Counted from the stretch's first letter, positions 1-8,340 are shown. The stretch is DNA of 64,000 bases from JALZOC01 sp035758845 (GCA_035758845.1 DASTVZ010000178.1:1-64000); one strand, 5' to 3'. Numbers and translations are program-made. Notes: generated by a model from the letters alone, not told the origin.

Positions 1-31
1 GAACGTACCGTCAGCCGCAGGATTGTAACGT

Positions 32-132
32 GGGGTCAGACCGGGGTCAGACCGGGGTCAAACCGGGGCCAGACCGGGGTCAAACCGGGGTCAGATCGGG
101 GTCAGACCAGCGTCTGACCCCGGTTTGACCCC
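32..132. repeat. GGGGTCAGACC 11-bp repeat cluster
   Basis: Seven head-to-tail 11-bp units of the form GGGGTCARACC occupy 32-108, with one- or two-base variants such as GGGGCCAGACC at 65-75. Two inverted units follow at 111-132, so the cluster can fold back on itself. The inverted part lies inside the 3' end of the glycosyltransferase gene on the minus strand and supplies its last residues and its stop codon. The same unit recurs inside the lptC-like gene near 54,370. There are no spacers, so this is not a CRISPR array. Bases 1-31 hold nothing else recognisable. Confidence 0.9.
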
Positions 133-1421
133 CGTTCGAGCAGCGAGCACGTCTCTGCCAATGCATCGCGGCGCCGGATCTCATTCGACCAATGACGGCA
201 CCGTTCCGCGACTCGCGTGTCATCCATCAGCGCACCAAGTTGTGATGCGACGTGGGGGCCGTGGAATTCGTTCGGTCGGATCCATCGTCCGACACCGAGA
301 CGCCAGAGTCGCGTCGCGTTGTCCGGCTGATCGAACGCGATCGGCATCGTCAATTGAGGAACACCCGCGGCAAGCGCCTGGGCAGAGGTTCCGATGCCGC
401 CGTGATGAACGACCACGCTGCAGCGAGAGAAGACGCGCGAGAACGGCACGTACGCCTCGGTGCGTTCCTGGTCACTCAAGTTGTCCGGTAATTGCTCGGG
501 ATATCGCGTGACAAACAGCGCCCGGCGCTTCAGCCGACGCGTCGCCTCCAGCGCCGCGGCGAAGAACTGCACAGCGGCCCGGTTGGCGGTGCCTGGAGTA
601 AAGAGCAGTGGCGGCGACCCGGCGTTCAAAAACGACTCGAGGCCAGGACTGAGGTCATGAACATCTGACTCGTCGTACAACGGAAACCCGGTAAGCCGAA
701 GTTGCGCCGGCCAATCGGGTTGAACCGGAGCGAACCATTCAGGGAAAAGCCCAATCACACGTTGCGGTGAGTGAAGCCACTCGCGGAACACTCGCGAAAC
801 CGGAGAAAGACCAAGGTGGCGGCGCAGCGCATTCAATGCTGGGACAATTGGCGGATCGAGTAGCAAACGATCCGCAAGCCACAGCGCGGATCGCTTCACC
901 CACCGTGGCAGTCTTGATGGATCCACCCCCGGAATGGACGTCGCCTGCTGAAAGTCCGAGCGAAAAATAGATGGCGCGAGATGTAGAGTCGCGGCAGGTG
1001 CTTGACGTGCATCTTCGAAGACGCGCGCCGCAAATGCCAGCGCGTGGGCGACCAGAACCGTGCGTCCTGGTTCGTACACCGACGAGATCACGTCATAGTG
1101 CGCGCGCAGCGCGGATGCGACCTTCCGCAGAATCAGGGCCAATCCCTTGCGGCCGTGCCACAAGTCCGGATGCTTCGTCATGTCGTCGAATTCCGCCTGC
1201 GAGTGGATCTGGACAAAGCGAAGTCCGGCAGTTTCGCAGACGACACGAAACGGTTCAGCCGTGAGGATGGTCACGTCGTGGCCGCGGCGATGGAGCGTAC
1301 GGCCGATCCCGATGAACGGATGCACGTCACCGCTCGAACCAACAGGCGTGAGCAGAAAGTGAGCCAAGTAATTAACGTTCAACAGGCGTGACGGCGGAGC
1401 GGGCCGCGGCGCGACGATCAT
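102..1421 (-). CDS. UDP-glycosyltransferase-like protein (GT1/MGT type)
   Basis: A GT-B fold glycosyltransferase resembling macrolide and UDP-glucuronosyl transferases, which move a sugar from a nucleotide donor to a small lipophilic acceptor. The N-terminal acceptor domain opens with the family motif PVGSSGDVHPFIGIG. The C-terminal donor-binding domain carries VVHHGGIGTSAQALAAGVP followed by PIAFDQPDN near residues 340-370, the usual UGT signature region. The length of about 420-439 aa is normal. The ATG at 1421 overlaps the upstream exonuclease gene by 50 bp and has no Shine-Dalgarno; TTG codons at 1382 or 1367 would match the family N-terminus better. The last ten residues (RGSNRGQTLV) and the stop codon are encoded by the GGGGTCAGACC repeat, so the original 3' end was probably replaced. 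The acceptor cannot be told from sequence. Confidence 0.85.
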   Translation of the reverse strand: MIVAPRPAPPSRLLNVNYLAHFLLTPVGSSGDVHPFIGIGRTLHRRGHDVTILTAEPFRVVCETAGLRFVQIHSQAEFDDMTKHPDLWHGRKGLALILRKVASALRAHYDVISSVYEPGRTVLVAHALAFAARVFEDARQAPAATLHLAPSIFRSDFQQATSIPGVDPSRLPRWVKRSALWLADRLLLDPPIVPALNALRRHLGLSPVSRVFREWLHSPQRVIGLFPEWFAPVQPDWPAQLRLTGFPLYDESDVHDLSPGLESFLNAGSPPLLFTPGTANRAAVQFFAAALEATRRLKRRALFVTRYPEQLPDNLSDQERTEAYVPFSRVFSRCSVVVHHGGIGTSAQALAAGVPQLTMPIAFDQPDNATRLWRLGVGRWIRPNEFHGPHVASQLGALMDDTRVAERCRHWSNEIRRRDALAETCSLLERGSNRGQTLV

Positions 1422-2274
1422 CGATCACCGCGCGATCGAAGCGCGCCACAAGATCGTGGAAGCTCGCCGTCGGACCTGTCCACCGCAGCGTTTCGACATC
1501 GTCAAAAAGCGGTATGTCGGTGCGGAGTGTCGCGAGCGTTCGGAAGAGTAGTGCATGCTCGCGTTGTTCACCGAGCGTTCGAGCGAGTGCACCCGCGTTG
1601 GCGGCATTGACGCGCCATTCTCGCCAGTCGCCTGGAACAGCTTCGAGATGTCGATACTTCGCCAGGACAGCCGCAGTCGATTTCGCGCCCCATCCGCGCA
1701 GGCCGGGGTACCCGTCGGCTGCGTCGCCCACGAGCGCGAGGTAGTCGGGAATCGATTCCGGCAAAACACCGAATTTCTGGACGACCGCAGCTTCGTTGCG
1801 AGTCTGCCGGGTGCGTCGATTGAGTTGGACGACGCGGTCACCCTGCACGCACTGCGCGAGATCCTTGTCGGGGGTACAAATGATCACGCGCTGAACGCGT
1901 GGATCCCGCGCCGCAGCCACCGCTGCAGCCGCAAGCGCGTCGTCGGCCTCGAACTCAATCATCGGCCACACGGTCACACCAGCTGAGACGAGCGCGTCTT
2001 CGAGCAGTGGAAACTGCGACAACAAGTCAGGATCTATTCCAGCGCCGGTCTTGTAGCCGGCCCAGAGATCATTGCGGAACGACTCGATGACGTGATCGGT
2101 CGCGACAGCGACGTGAGTGGCACCACCGTTCAACATTCCCAATACGGATCCGACGACCCCTCGCACCGCGGCGATCTCGCGACCGTCGTCATCGCGAGCC
2201 GACGGCAGAGCGTAAAAGTGCCGGAACAACTCGTACGTGCCGTCAATCAGATAGACTTCCAGGCGCAACTCCAC
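1372..2274 (-). CDS. 5'-3' exonuclease, PolI N-terminal/ExoIX type
   Basis: A stand-alone protein of the flap/5'-3' exonuclease family that forms the N-terminal domain of DNA polymerase I and Xni/ExoIX. It would act on 5' flaps in repair or RNA-primer removal. Visible signatures are the opening acidic strand YLIDGTYELFRHFYA, the EFEADDALAAAA metal-site helix (about residues 107-118), TPDKDLAQCV (about 134-143) and the helix-hairpin-helix stretch ALVGDAADGYPGLRGWGAKSTAAVL (about 180-204). At 300 aa it contains only the nuclease module, with no polymerase domain. The GTG start has a weak ribosome site; a TAGAAT box lies 14 nt upstream at 2294-2289. The glycosyltransferase overlaps its 3' end. 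Confidence 0.9.
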   Translation of the reverse strand: MELRLEVYLIDGTYELFRHFYALPSARDDDGREIAAVRGVVGSVLGMLNGGATHVAVATDHVIESFRNDLWAGYKTGAGIDPDLLSQFPLLEDALVSAGVTVWPMIEFEADDALAAAAVAAARDPRVQRVIICTPDKDLAQCVQGDRVVQLNRRTRQTRNEAAVVQKFGVLPESIPDYLALVGDAADGYPGLRGWGAKSTAAVLAKYRHLEAVPGDWREWRVNAANAGALARTLGEQREHALLFRTLATLRTDIPLFDDVETLRWTGPTASFHDLVARFDRAVIDDRRAAARSAVTPVER

Positions 2275-2291
2275 GACAAAGGTACACGATT

Positions 2292-2729
2292 CTACGTCGA
2301 CTTCTTCAGCCGCTCCGCCTGGGCGCGCACTCTGGCTTCAGACTCGCGTAGTTCGGCCGTGAACTCCGCGCCAAAGTCCTCGGCTTCGAAAATCTGACGA
2401 ATCTCAATCTCCGATTCGACATTCGGCATGGGATTCGGACACTTCTTGACCCACTCGATCGCTTCTTCTTTCGACTCCACTCGCCAGATCCAGAAACCAG
2501 CGACCAGCTCTTTGGTTTCGGGAAAGGGTCCGTCGTACACCGTCCGCTTGGCGCCGGAAAACCTGACGCGCGCACCTTTCGAACTGGGATGCAACCCCTC
2601 TCCGTCGAGCATGACGCCGGCCTTCACGAGCTCTTCATTGAACTTCCCCATATCGGCGAGGAGCTTCTTATCCGGCATGATGCCCGCTTCGGAGTCCTTC
2701 GTGGCCTTGACCAAAATCATGAATCGCAT
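2292..2729 (-). CDS. YCII-related (DGPF domain) protein
   Basis: A 145-aa protein of the YCII/DGPF family: small dimeric ferredoxin-like alpha+beta proteins, often next to ECF sigma factors, whose chemistry is mostly unknown. Family marks are the opening MRFMILVKATKDSEAG, the central TVYDGPFPETKELVAGFWIW and the SKEEAIEWVKKCP helix. A longer reading frame continues upstream, but it translates the intergenic repeat at 2841 onward. The ATG at 2729 follows GGAGAG at the right distance and matches the family N-terminus, so it was chosen. The C-terminus is an unusually charged helix (TAELRESEARVRAQAERLKK). A second YCII protein lies at 5465. No sigma factor is adjacent. Confidence 0.9.
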   Translation of the reverse strand: MRFMILVKATKDSEAGIMPDKKLLADMGKFNEELVKAGVMLDGEGLHPSSKGARVRFSGAKRTVYDGPFPETKELVAGFWIWRVESKEEAIEWVKKCPNPMPNVESEIEIRQIFEAEDFGAEFTAELRESEARVRAQAERLKKST

Positions 2730-2840
2730 CGTCGTCTCTCCATCTCGGCTGTAATTAATTTCCGCATTTTTCGTGTTCTGTTCATGGTCGAACGGGACCG
2801 CGGAAGATCGACACGCGAACTCGAGTTCCGGTGGCTCAGA

Positions 2841-3105
2841 CCACGGATGAACACGGAAGAACACCGGGAGCTCGCCACGGATGAACACGGAACAACGCCG
2901 GGAGTCCGCCACGGATGAACACGGAACAACACGGATTTTGTAGTGTCAATCAGTCTCGATAGATTCTTCCGTGTTAATCCGTGTTAATCCGCGGCGAATT
3001 CCCCGTGTTAATCCGTGTTAATCCGTGGCGAATTCCCCGTGTTAATCCGTGTTAATCCGTGGCGAATTCCGCGTGTGAAATCCGTGGTTTCTTGCTCGTC
3101 CGTGG
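2841..3105. repeat. Inverted word repeat (CACGGATGAACACGGA / TCCGTGTTAATCCGTG)
   Basis: The 450-bp gap between the YCII gene and the propeller gene is filled by an imperfect palindrome. The left arm (2841-2935) repeats words like CCACGGATGAACACGGAA. The right arm (about 2968-3070) repeats the reverse-complement-like TCCGTGTTAATCCGTG. Inside the right arm are two perfect tandem copies of a 34-bp unit at 2996-3029 and 3030-3063 (begins GAATTCCCCG, ends ATCCGTGGC). No credible gene is present in the gap; open frames here only translate the repeat. Confidence 0.9.
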
Positions 3106-3179
3106 CACAACTCGCCACAAATGCCAGATCGATCGTCGAAGACGTGGCAAACTCCTATGAACCACAAGAGGTAGCAGAT

Positions 3180-4469
3180 ATGGATCGACGCGCCTTTCTC
3201 GCGATGGCCATCGCCTCACCAATTCTGCAGCAGCGGTCGAAGGCTCCGACTCAAAAGAAGCCCCCGGCCCCCGCTCCCGCGGTGCAACCGCGGCGACCGC
3301 CCGCATGGGCGCAATGGGGCGGACCTCACCGGAATTTCCAAACCGAGGCCACCGGCATCAAGGATTCCTGGCCGGCTAGCGGTCCACCTGTCGTCTGGCA
3401 GCGGCCGCTGGGCGAGGGGTACTCGTCGCCATCAGTCGAAGATGGTGTGCTCTACACAATGTACGGGAGATCGCGCCAGGAGGTCGTACTCGCGGCGAAT
3501 GCCGACGACGGCAAGACGCTGTGGGAATACACGACGCCGATGACGTTCCAGAGCGACGCGCCGGAAATGGGAAACGGCCCATATGCCACTCCGCTCGTCG
3601 TTGGCGACCGCCTGTTCACGGCCGGTGTCGCCGGACGCCTCCAGTGCCTCGAGAAGAAGACGGGGAAGCTCCTCTGGACGCAGCAACTTTGGACCGATCA
3701 TCACGGTTCGCGACTGATGTACGGCTACGCGTCGAGCCCGATCGCATTCCGCGATCTTGTCATTGTGCCGGTCGGCGGCTCGGGAAAAGCGGTGATGGCG
3801 TTCCGCCAGGCGGACGGATCCGTCGCATGGAACCAGAACAACTACGGGAATGTCTACTCGTCACCGATTCTGATCGATGTCAGCGGCCTCGAGCAGGCCG
3901 CCCTCGTGATGGACGGCTTCGTCATCGGCATCAATCCACTGAACGGAGATCTGCAGTGGCAGGTGCCGTTCAAGGCGGACTACTCGATAGCGGTCGCGAT
4001 GCCTGTCTGGGGCCCCGACAACCTGTTGTTCGTGTCGTCGGAGTACAACGCCGGTTCCAAAGTGATCGAACTGAAGCGAAACGGATTGCAGACGATCGCC
4101 ACCGAGTTGTGGAGTTCGAATCGCCTCCGGTTGCATCACGGGAACGCGATGCGAATTGGCGACGCCATCTACTTTTCGAGCGGCGGCAAGGGGAGCCAGG
4201 CCATTTTGAGCGCCGTCGACGCACGCTCGGGAAAAATTCACTGGCAGGAACGCAGCATTGAAAAGGCAACGTTCGTCTGGGCGGATCAGAAACTGATCAC
4301 GCTTGACCAGGACGGCAATCTGATGATTGCCCATCCATCGCCGCAGGGGTTCAAGATCGCGGCAAAGGCACCACTGCTCACTCACCTGTCATGGACCCCG
4401 CCGGTCCTCGTCGGTACGCGGCTGTTCCTTCGCGACCGGAAGACACTGATGGCTGTGGATCTCGGATGA
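3180..4469 (+). CDS. PQQ-type beta-propeller exported protein
   Basis: A 429-aa secreted or periplasmic beta-propeller of the BamB/PQQ-repeat type. The N-terminus MDRRAFLAMAIASPIL looks like a Tat-type leader with a twin Arg, followed by a Pro/Ala-rich linker. The mature part has repeated blades with the consensus ANADDGKTLWEY, LEKKTGKLLWTQ, FRQADGSVAWNQ, INPLNGDLQWQV and VDARSGKIHWQE, spaced about 45-60 residues. Such folds are scaffolds or, less often, quinoprotein dehydrogenases; no dehydrogenase Cys-Cys or metal site was recognised, so no catalytic role is assigned. The start at 3180 is preceded by AAGAGG; upstream in-frame codons translate the intergenic repeat and were excluded. It resembles the propeller at 43,627. 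Confidence 0.85.
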   Translation: MDRRAFLAMAIASPILQQRSKAPTQKKPPAPAPAVQPRRPPAWAQWGGPHRNFQTEATGIKDSWPASGPPVVWQRPLGEGYSSPSVEDGVLYTMYGRSRQEVVLAANADDGKTLWEYTTPMTFQSDAPEMGNGPYATPLVVGDRLFTAGVAGRLQCLEKKTGKLLWTQQLWTDHHGSRLMYGYASSPIAFRDLVIVPVGGSGKAVMAFRQADGSVAWNQNNYGNVYSSPILIDVSGLEQAALVMDGFVIGINPLNGDLQWQVPFKADYSIAVAMPVWGPDNLLFVSSEYNAGSKVIELKRNGLQTIATELWSSNRLRLHHGNAMRIGDAIYFSSGGKGSQAILSAVDARSGKIHWQERSIEKATFVWADQKLITLDQDGNLMIAHPSPQGFKIAAKAPLLTHLSWTPPVLVGTRLFLRDRKTLMAVDLG

Positions 4470-4503
4470 AACAGTGAGGTAACGCAAAAGCAACACGCAC
4501 CCG

Positions 4504-4509
4504 TATACT
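4504..4509 (+). promoter_or_regulatory. Candidate -10 box (TATACT)
   Basis: TATACT stands about 25 nt upstream of the GTG of the ABM-like gene, in the short gap after the propeller gene. No clear -35 was found. The position suits a transcript start near 4516 ahead of the GGAGG ribosome site at 4524-4528. Confidence 0.35.
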
Positions 4510-4534
4510 AGCGAGTCAGGCGTGGAGGCGGTGC

Positions 4535-4882
4535 GTGGTTGCAGTGGTGTGGCAGATTGAGATTCGTCCTGGCGCCAGTGAGGAATTCGAGCGGTTCTAC
4601 GGGGCCGACGGCGAGTGGACGAAGTTGTCGCGTCGCAGCCGTTCGTTCCTGGGCAGCTCATTCCTTCGCGATATCGGCTCGGAGTCGCGGTACCTCCTGG
4701 TCGAATACTGGGGAGAGATGGTCGTCTACGAGAAACACGTGGCTGACTTCAGCGACGAGCTGAACGAGCTCGAGCAACAGCGCGAAAGACTGGTCGAGCG
4801 GATGGAGACGATCGGCGTCTTCACCGCGCTCGACGTGCCACAGCGCGCGGGACCCACCTGGTCGCGCCGTTCGGGCCGATAA
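4535..4882 (+). CDS. Antibiotic-biosynthesis-monooxygenase-like (ABM) dimeric barrel protein
   Basis: A 115-aa protein with the pattern of ABM/dimeric alpha-beta barrel proteins: an opening strand VVAVVWQIEIRPGASEEFERFYG, a central SFLGSSFLRDIGSESRYLLVEYW and a helix rich in Asp/Glu before GVFTALDVP. Family members range from heme-degrading enzymes to small-molecule monooxygenases and many of unknown role, so only the fold is claimed. The GTG start is supported by GGAGG six bases upstream. It lies 66 bp after the propeller gene and 32 bp before a small secreted protein on the same strand, so these may be co-transcribed, although the repeat-rich surroundings suggest a loosely assembled region. 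Confidence 0.7.
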   Translation: MVAVVWQIEIRPGASEEFERFYGADGEWTKLSRRSRSFLGSSFLRDIGSESRYLLVEYWGEMVVYEKHVADFSDELNELEQQRERLVERMETIGVFTALDVPQRAGPTWSRRSGR

Positions 4883-4914
4883 TCATCCGCAATCATCTGG
4901 AAGGAGCAGGTCTG

Positions 4915-5388
4915 ATGAGACAAGTACTCACCCTCGTGGCGGCCATTGCCTCGATCACCATCGCCGCCGCACAGGCGCCGCCCAACTTCGCGGGCAAATG
5001 GACGCTCGTCCCCGATCCGAATGCGCAGCCTGGAATGGGAGGCGGTCTTGGGATGGAAGCCACCATCACACAAGATGCGTCGACCATGACCATCACCCGG
5101 ACGACACAAATCGGAACGTTTACCAGCAACTACAAGCTGGACGGATCGGAAAGCAGAAACGTGTTGAACATGCAGGGCAACAGCGTCGACCAGGTCTCGA
5201 CTGCGAAATGGGACGGAGGCAAACTGGGAGTCAATACGAAGATGGACTTCGGCGGCAACCTCGTCGAGATCAAGATGGTGATGTCGCTCGACCCGTCATC
5301 CGGCAACCTTCTCGTCGAGAGCACCCGGCCGGACTTCCAGGGTGGCGGGGCGCCAATCACCACAAAGATGGCATACAAAAAGAACTAG
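4915..5388 (+). CDS. Small secreted hypothetical protein
   Basis: A 157-aa protein with a clear signal peptide (MRQVLTLVAAIASITIAAAQA, cleavage expected after residue 20-21), then NFAGKWTLVPDPN, a start often seen in lipocalin-like secreted proteins of this lineage. The mature part is a series of beta-strand-like segments with alternating Thr/Ser (ATITQDASTMTITRTTQIG, SNYKLDGSESRNVL) and a Gly-rich loop (GMGGGLGM). It probably forms a small periplasmic beta-barrel. The ligand is unknown and no catalytic motif is visible. GGAGCAG precedes the ATG at a normal distance. The gene is followed immediately by a GGTTCTA-type repeat. Confidence 0.75.
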   Translation: MRQVLTLVAAIASITIAAAQAPPNFAGKWTLVPDPNAQPGMGGGLGMEATITQDASTMTITRTTQIGTFTSNYKLDGSESRNVLNMQGNSVDQVSTAKWDGGKLGVNTKMDFGGNLVEIKMVMSLDPSSGNLLVESTRPDFQGGGAPITTKMAYKKN

Positions 5389-5464
5389 GTTCTACGGGGT
5401 TCGGCTAGGTTCGCTCTGTCGAGCCTCGTCGAACCTAGCAGAACCTTGTAGAACCCAATAGAAC
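5389..5464. repeat. GGTTCTA-word inverted repeat
   Basis: The gap between two convergent genes consists of GGTTCTACGGGGTTCGG-type words followed by their reverse complement (GAACCTAGCAGAACC, TTGTAGAACCC), able to form a long imperfect stem. Because it lies between converging genes it may act as a bidirectional transcription stop. The same words recur at 5893-5923 and upstream of tsaB (34,210-34,290). Confidence 0.8.
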
Positions 5465-5833
5465 CTATTGAACCACCGCAGGCGTCGGCGTTTCCACCAG
5501 CGGCCGAATCTCGATAGTCCCTATTTTTACCGAGGGCACCCGTTCTGCCAGGCCGATCGCCTCGTCGAGATCCTTCGCTTCCACCAGGTAGTAGCCGCCG
5601 AGCTGTTCGCGCGTTTCGGCGAACGGACCATCGGTCACCAAACGTTTTCCGTTCCGCACCCGGACGCTCGTCGCCAGCGACGTCGGCTGTAGTTGCGACC
5701 CGGCCTGATATTGGCCGCTGGCGCGAATCTCTTCAGAAAATCGGCGAAAGTCCGCCATCATCTGCTTCAGCTCCCCCTCGCTCAGTGCGTTCAGTGCCTG
5801 TTCGCTGTTGTGAATGAGCAACATGTACTTCAT
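5465..5833 (-). CDS. YCII-related (DGPF domain) protein
   Basis: A 122-aa protein of the YCII/DGPF family, here with all family landmarks: MKYMLLIHNSEQALNALSEGELKQMM, a VRVRNGKRLVTDGPFAETREQLGGYYLVEAKDLDEAI core and a VPSVKIGTIEIRPLVE end. These are small alpha+beta dimers; some act as dehydrochlorinases, most have no known reaction. The ATG at 5833 was chosen because AGGAGGG sits just upstream and the next upstream in-frame Met lies before that ribosome site. It is followed on its own strand by a GGTTCTA stem. It is only a distant relative of the YCII gene at 2292, and neither sits next to the sigma factor genes usually linked to this family. Confidence 0.92.
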   Translation of the reverse strand: MKYMLLIHNSEQALNALSEGELKQMMADFRRFSEEIRASGQYQAGSQLQPTSLATSVRVRNGKRLVTDGPFAETREQLGGYYLVEAKDLDEAIGLAERVPSVKIGTIEIRPLVETPTPAVVQ

Positions 5834-5892
5834 TGCAGGCCCTCCTGACATTCTGTCGAACGACGTCGCCGCAAATCGACAGAAGAAGAACT

Positions 5893-5923
5893 GGGTTCTT
5901 CAGGGTAGAACCTTGTAGAACCT
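5893..5923. repeat. GGTTCTA stem-loop between two minus-strand genes
   Basis: GGTTCTTCAGGGTAGAACC plus a flanking CTTGTAGAACC word form a short stem just after the stop of the esterase gene and before the YCII gene. It belongs to the word family seen at 5389-5464. There is no U-run on either side, so it is not a classic intrinsic terminator. Confidence 0.6.
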
Positions 5924-5926
5924 AAA

Positions 5927-7111
5927 TCACTTGAACAAGAGCTGCGCGATCTCGTTCAGGTGATGGCGCCAGACGGTCCACTCGTGCCGGCCCTCGGTGA
6001 CCCTCGCCGTGTGCGTGATGCCGTATTTCGCGAGCATCTGTGCGAACTCGCGATCTCCAGGACCCGTGAGCGTGTCATCCTTGCCGACGCCAAACCAGAA
6101 CAGCTTGAACTGCTTATTCGCTTGTTCCGCGTTGCTGAGGAACTTCGAGTAAATCTGATCGGCTTTTCCTGTGACGGCACCACTCATCACGGCAACGTAC
6201 TTGAACAAGTCGGGCCGGTTGAAGGCGATGTTGACCGTTTGACCTCCACCCATCGAAAGCCCGGCGATCGCGCGATCCTCAGGCCTCTTTGACACTTTGT
6301 ACGACTTCTCAACCATCGGCAGCACATCGTCGAGCAAGTCCTTGGCGAAAGGCGAGAGTCCGCCTTTGCCATCGCCGGACATCAACGCAAAAAGCACCGC
6401 GTCGAGTCCCCCCTTCGCGTACGCGGCAGCCATCTCGTTCGGCAGTGCCTTGGCGGGTCCGGTCCAGAAGCTCTGGATGGTGTGACCGAGCGGCATGACG
6501 ATGACCATCGGCTTGGCCTTTTTCTCGGCGATCAGGTTGTCGAGGATCAGGTTCGCCCGGCCGATGAGCACCCAACCGGATTCGACGTCGCCGGCACCAT
6601 GCAGCAGATATAAAACCGGATAGTCTTTGCCGGTTTCGTAGCCTGGTGGCGTGTAGATCCAAACGGTTCGGGAGAAGCCCAGTGCCTTTGATTCGTATGG
6701 GCGAATCCGCACTTCGCCATGCGGCACCGCTTTCGCGTCGTAGAACTGCGGACCGTCGCCCGGGACTTCCACGACACTGACCGGCCCGAAGCTACCATAT
6801 CCAAGCTTGGTGTTCGTGTTCTGTGGATCGAGCGCGGAGGTGCCGTCGACGTTGAAGGCATAGGTATAGATGTCGGGAGCGAGCGGTCCAATCGTCACGC
6901 TCCACACACCATCGGCCCCTTTCGTCATCGGATGCGGCTGACCATCCAACTCGCCGGTGGCCGTCACCTGTTTCGCATCCGGCGCGCGAAATCGGAGCGT
7001 CAGACGACGATCGGTCGAAACCTCAGGAGAAACAACCGGTGCCGGAGCCTGCGCTTCGGCAGTCGTGGCCAGAACCATGATCACTCCCAAACACATGACA
7101 GTCTGCTTCAT
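5927..7111 (-). CDS. Secreted esterase with N-terminal CBM48/E-set domain (Fes/XynZ type)
   Basis: A 394-aa exported serine esterase. It has a signal peptide (MKQTVMCLGVIMVLATTAEAQA), an immunoglobulin-like E-set/CBM48 domain (about residues 28-110: RRLTLRFRAPDAKQVTATGEL, GVWSVTIGPLAPDIYTYAF) and an esterase-D-type alpha/beta hydrolase. The nucleophile elbow is GLSMGGGQ, with YPVLYLLHGAG at the oxyanion region and a C-terminal catalytic His in EGRHEWTVWRHHL. This architecture is typical of feruloyl or acetyl-xylan esterases acting on plant polysaccharides, and of some siderophore esterases; the substrate is unproven. The ATG at 7111 follows GGAGG; the TTG five codons upstream was rejected. 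The signal peptide points to periplasmic or extracellular action. Confidence 0.9.
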   Translation of the reverse strand: MKQTVMCLGVIMVLATTAEAQAPAPVVSPEVSTDRRLTLRFRAPDAKQVTATGELDGQPHPMTKGADGVWSVTIGPLAPDIYTYAFNVDGTSALDPQNTNTKLGYGSFGPVSVVEVPGDGPQFYDAKAVPHGEVRIRPYESKALGFSRTVWIYTPPGYETGKDYPVLYLLHGAGDVESGWVLIGRANLILDNLIAEKKAKPMVIVMPLGHTIQSFWTGPAKALPNEMAAAYAKGGLDAVLFALMSGDGKGGLSPFAKDLLDDVLPMVEKSYKVSKRPEDRAIAGLSMGGGQTVNIAFNRPDLFKYVAVMSGAVTGKADQIYSKFLSNAEQANKQFKLFWFGVGKDDTLTGPGDREFAQMLAKYGITHTARVTEGRHEWTVWRHHLNEIAQLLFK

Positions 7112-7158
7112 GATGCCTCCACTCAATCAGCCATCAGACATCCGCAATTTCGCGCGCT

Positions 7159-8340
7159 TCATCCATCTCCATCTCTCTGAGGAGAGCTCAATGCGAATGC
7201 CAGCAGCCCAATGGTGCCAACGACGGCCGCAGCTTCCAGTGGCAGCGTAGGCGACCGTTGCCATAGCACTCCGCCGATCACGCCTGCGGGTACCACGAGC
7301 AGGTTCCGAATGCCGTAATACACACCTACCGCGCGCCCGCGCAGGTGATCGGGTGCCAGATCGACGATGAGCGATTTGCGTGCAGGTTCACCGAACTCCT
7401 TCAAGCCACCGATCACGAACGCGACGAGCAGCGCCGGAAACGTGTCTGCCAGCCTGATGGCCAGTGGAAACGCGGCGAAGAACACAAAGGTAAGCAGCAC
7501 GAGCGGCCGTCTACCCGTGAATTCCGCGAGTCGGCCTGCGGGCAGGTAGAAGGCGATCGCGATCGCCTGCTGAACGGCATACAGCACGCCATAGTCGCTC
7601 GCAGAATAATGAAGCGTCGTGGTCACAAACAGGACGATAAAGGACGCCGCGATCCCTTCACCGATCCGAACGATGCAGTCCGCGGTCAGAAGGCGTTTCA
7701 ACGACGTCGGCAAAGCGCGGAAGACAGAGCGAACGTTCGAGTACTCGTGCGGAGGCGCCGGACGTACGTCCTCTCGAAAGCCATACCGTTGCACCATCAA
7801 CACCGCCGCGGCAAGCACAATCGTGACGATTAATGCGGCACGAATGCCTGCGACCGTTCCCAGACTCGCGATAAGCAGGCCGCCGATGGGCGCGCCGATA
7901 ACCCGCGGCACACGAACGAGTACGGACTGGACGCCGAACGCGACGGCCCGGCGTTCGCGTGGGAGAGAGTCGCCGATGACGGCGAACGTCGTCGGAAACG
8001 CTCCCGACTTCCACGCCATCACGCCGAACAGGCCGGCGAACAGGATTGGCCACGCCGGAGCAATCGCGTAAACAATGTAGCCGGCCGTCGCGAGACTGGT
8101 GAAGAACAGGAGCGCGCGTCGACGGCCGATACGGTCGGCCAACCAGCCGCCGGGATACTGATACACGCTGTCGAGAAGATCTTTGAGTGACCCGAAAAGG
8201 CCAACGATCACGCCGCCGGCGCCGAGCGCCGTCAGGTAAACGGGCACGTAAGCCTGCCAGAGTTCTTCTCCGAGCGCGAGGCCGAAAAGACTCGCGGCAA
8301 GCACGGCGACATTGCGATGAAGCCCCAGGGCAGCGCGCAT
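7159..8340 (-). CDS. MFS transporter
   Basis: A 393-aa major facilitator superfamily permease of about 12 membrane helices. The loop 2-3 signature is present as YPGGWLADRIGRRRALLFF, and its counterpart in the second half as LPAGRLAEFTGRRPLVLLT, which fits two six-helix halves separated by a loop near residue 200. The N-terminal LFGLALGEELWQAYVPVYL and the central IGAPIGGLLIASLGT helices look like drug- or metabolite-efflux members, but the substrate cannot be inferred. The gene is 47 bp upstream of the esterase on the same strand and divergent from the DUF305 operon at 8424. Confidence 0.88.
   Translation of the reverse strand: MRAALGLHRNVAVLAASLFGLALGEELWQAYVPVYLTALGAGGVIVGLFGSLKDLLDSVYQYPGGWLADRIGRRRALLFFTSLATAGYIVYAIAPAWPILFAGLFGVMAWKSGAFPTTFAVIGDSLPRERRAVAFGVQSVLVRVPRVIGAPIGGLLIASLGTVAGIRAALIVTIVLAAAVLMVQRYGFREDVRPAPPHEYSNVRSVFRALPTSLKRLLTADCIVRIGEGIAASFIVLFVTTTLHYSASDYGVLYAVQQAIAIAFYLPAGRLAEFTGRRPLVLLTFVFFAAFPLAIRLADTFPALLVAFVIGGLKEFGEPARKSLIVDLAPDHLRGRAVGVYYGIRNLLVVPAGVIGGVLWQRSPTLPLEAAAVVGTIGLLAFALSSPQRDGDG

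Noticed and set aside
32..108. Possible CRISPR array
   Set aside because: Units are 11 bp, directly adjacent and without spacers; no cas genes in the window.
2996..3063. Possible CRISPR or phage attachment repeat
   Set aside because: Only two adjacent 34-bp copies, without spacers or an integrase.
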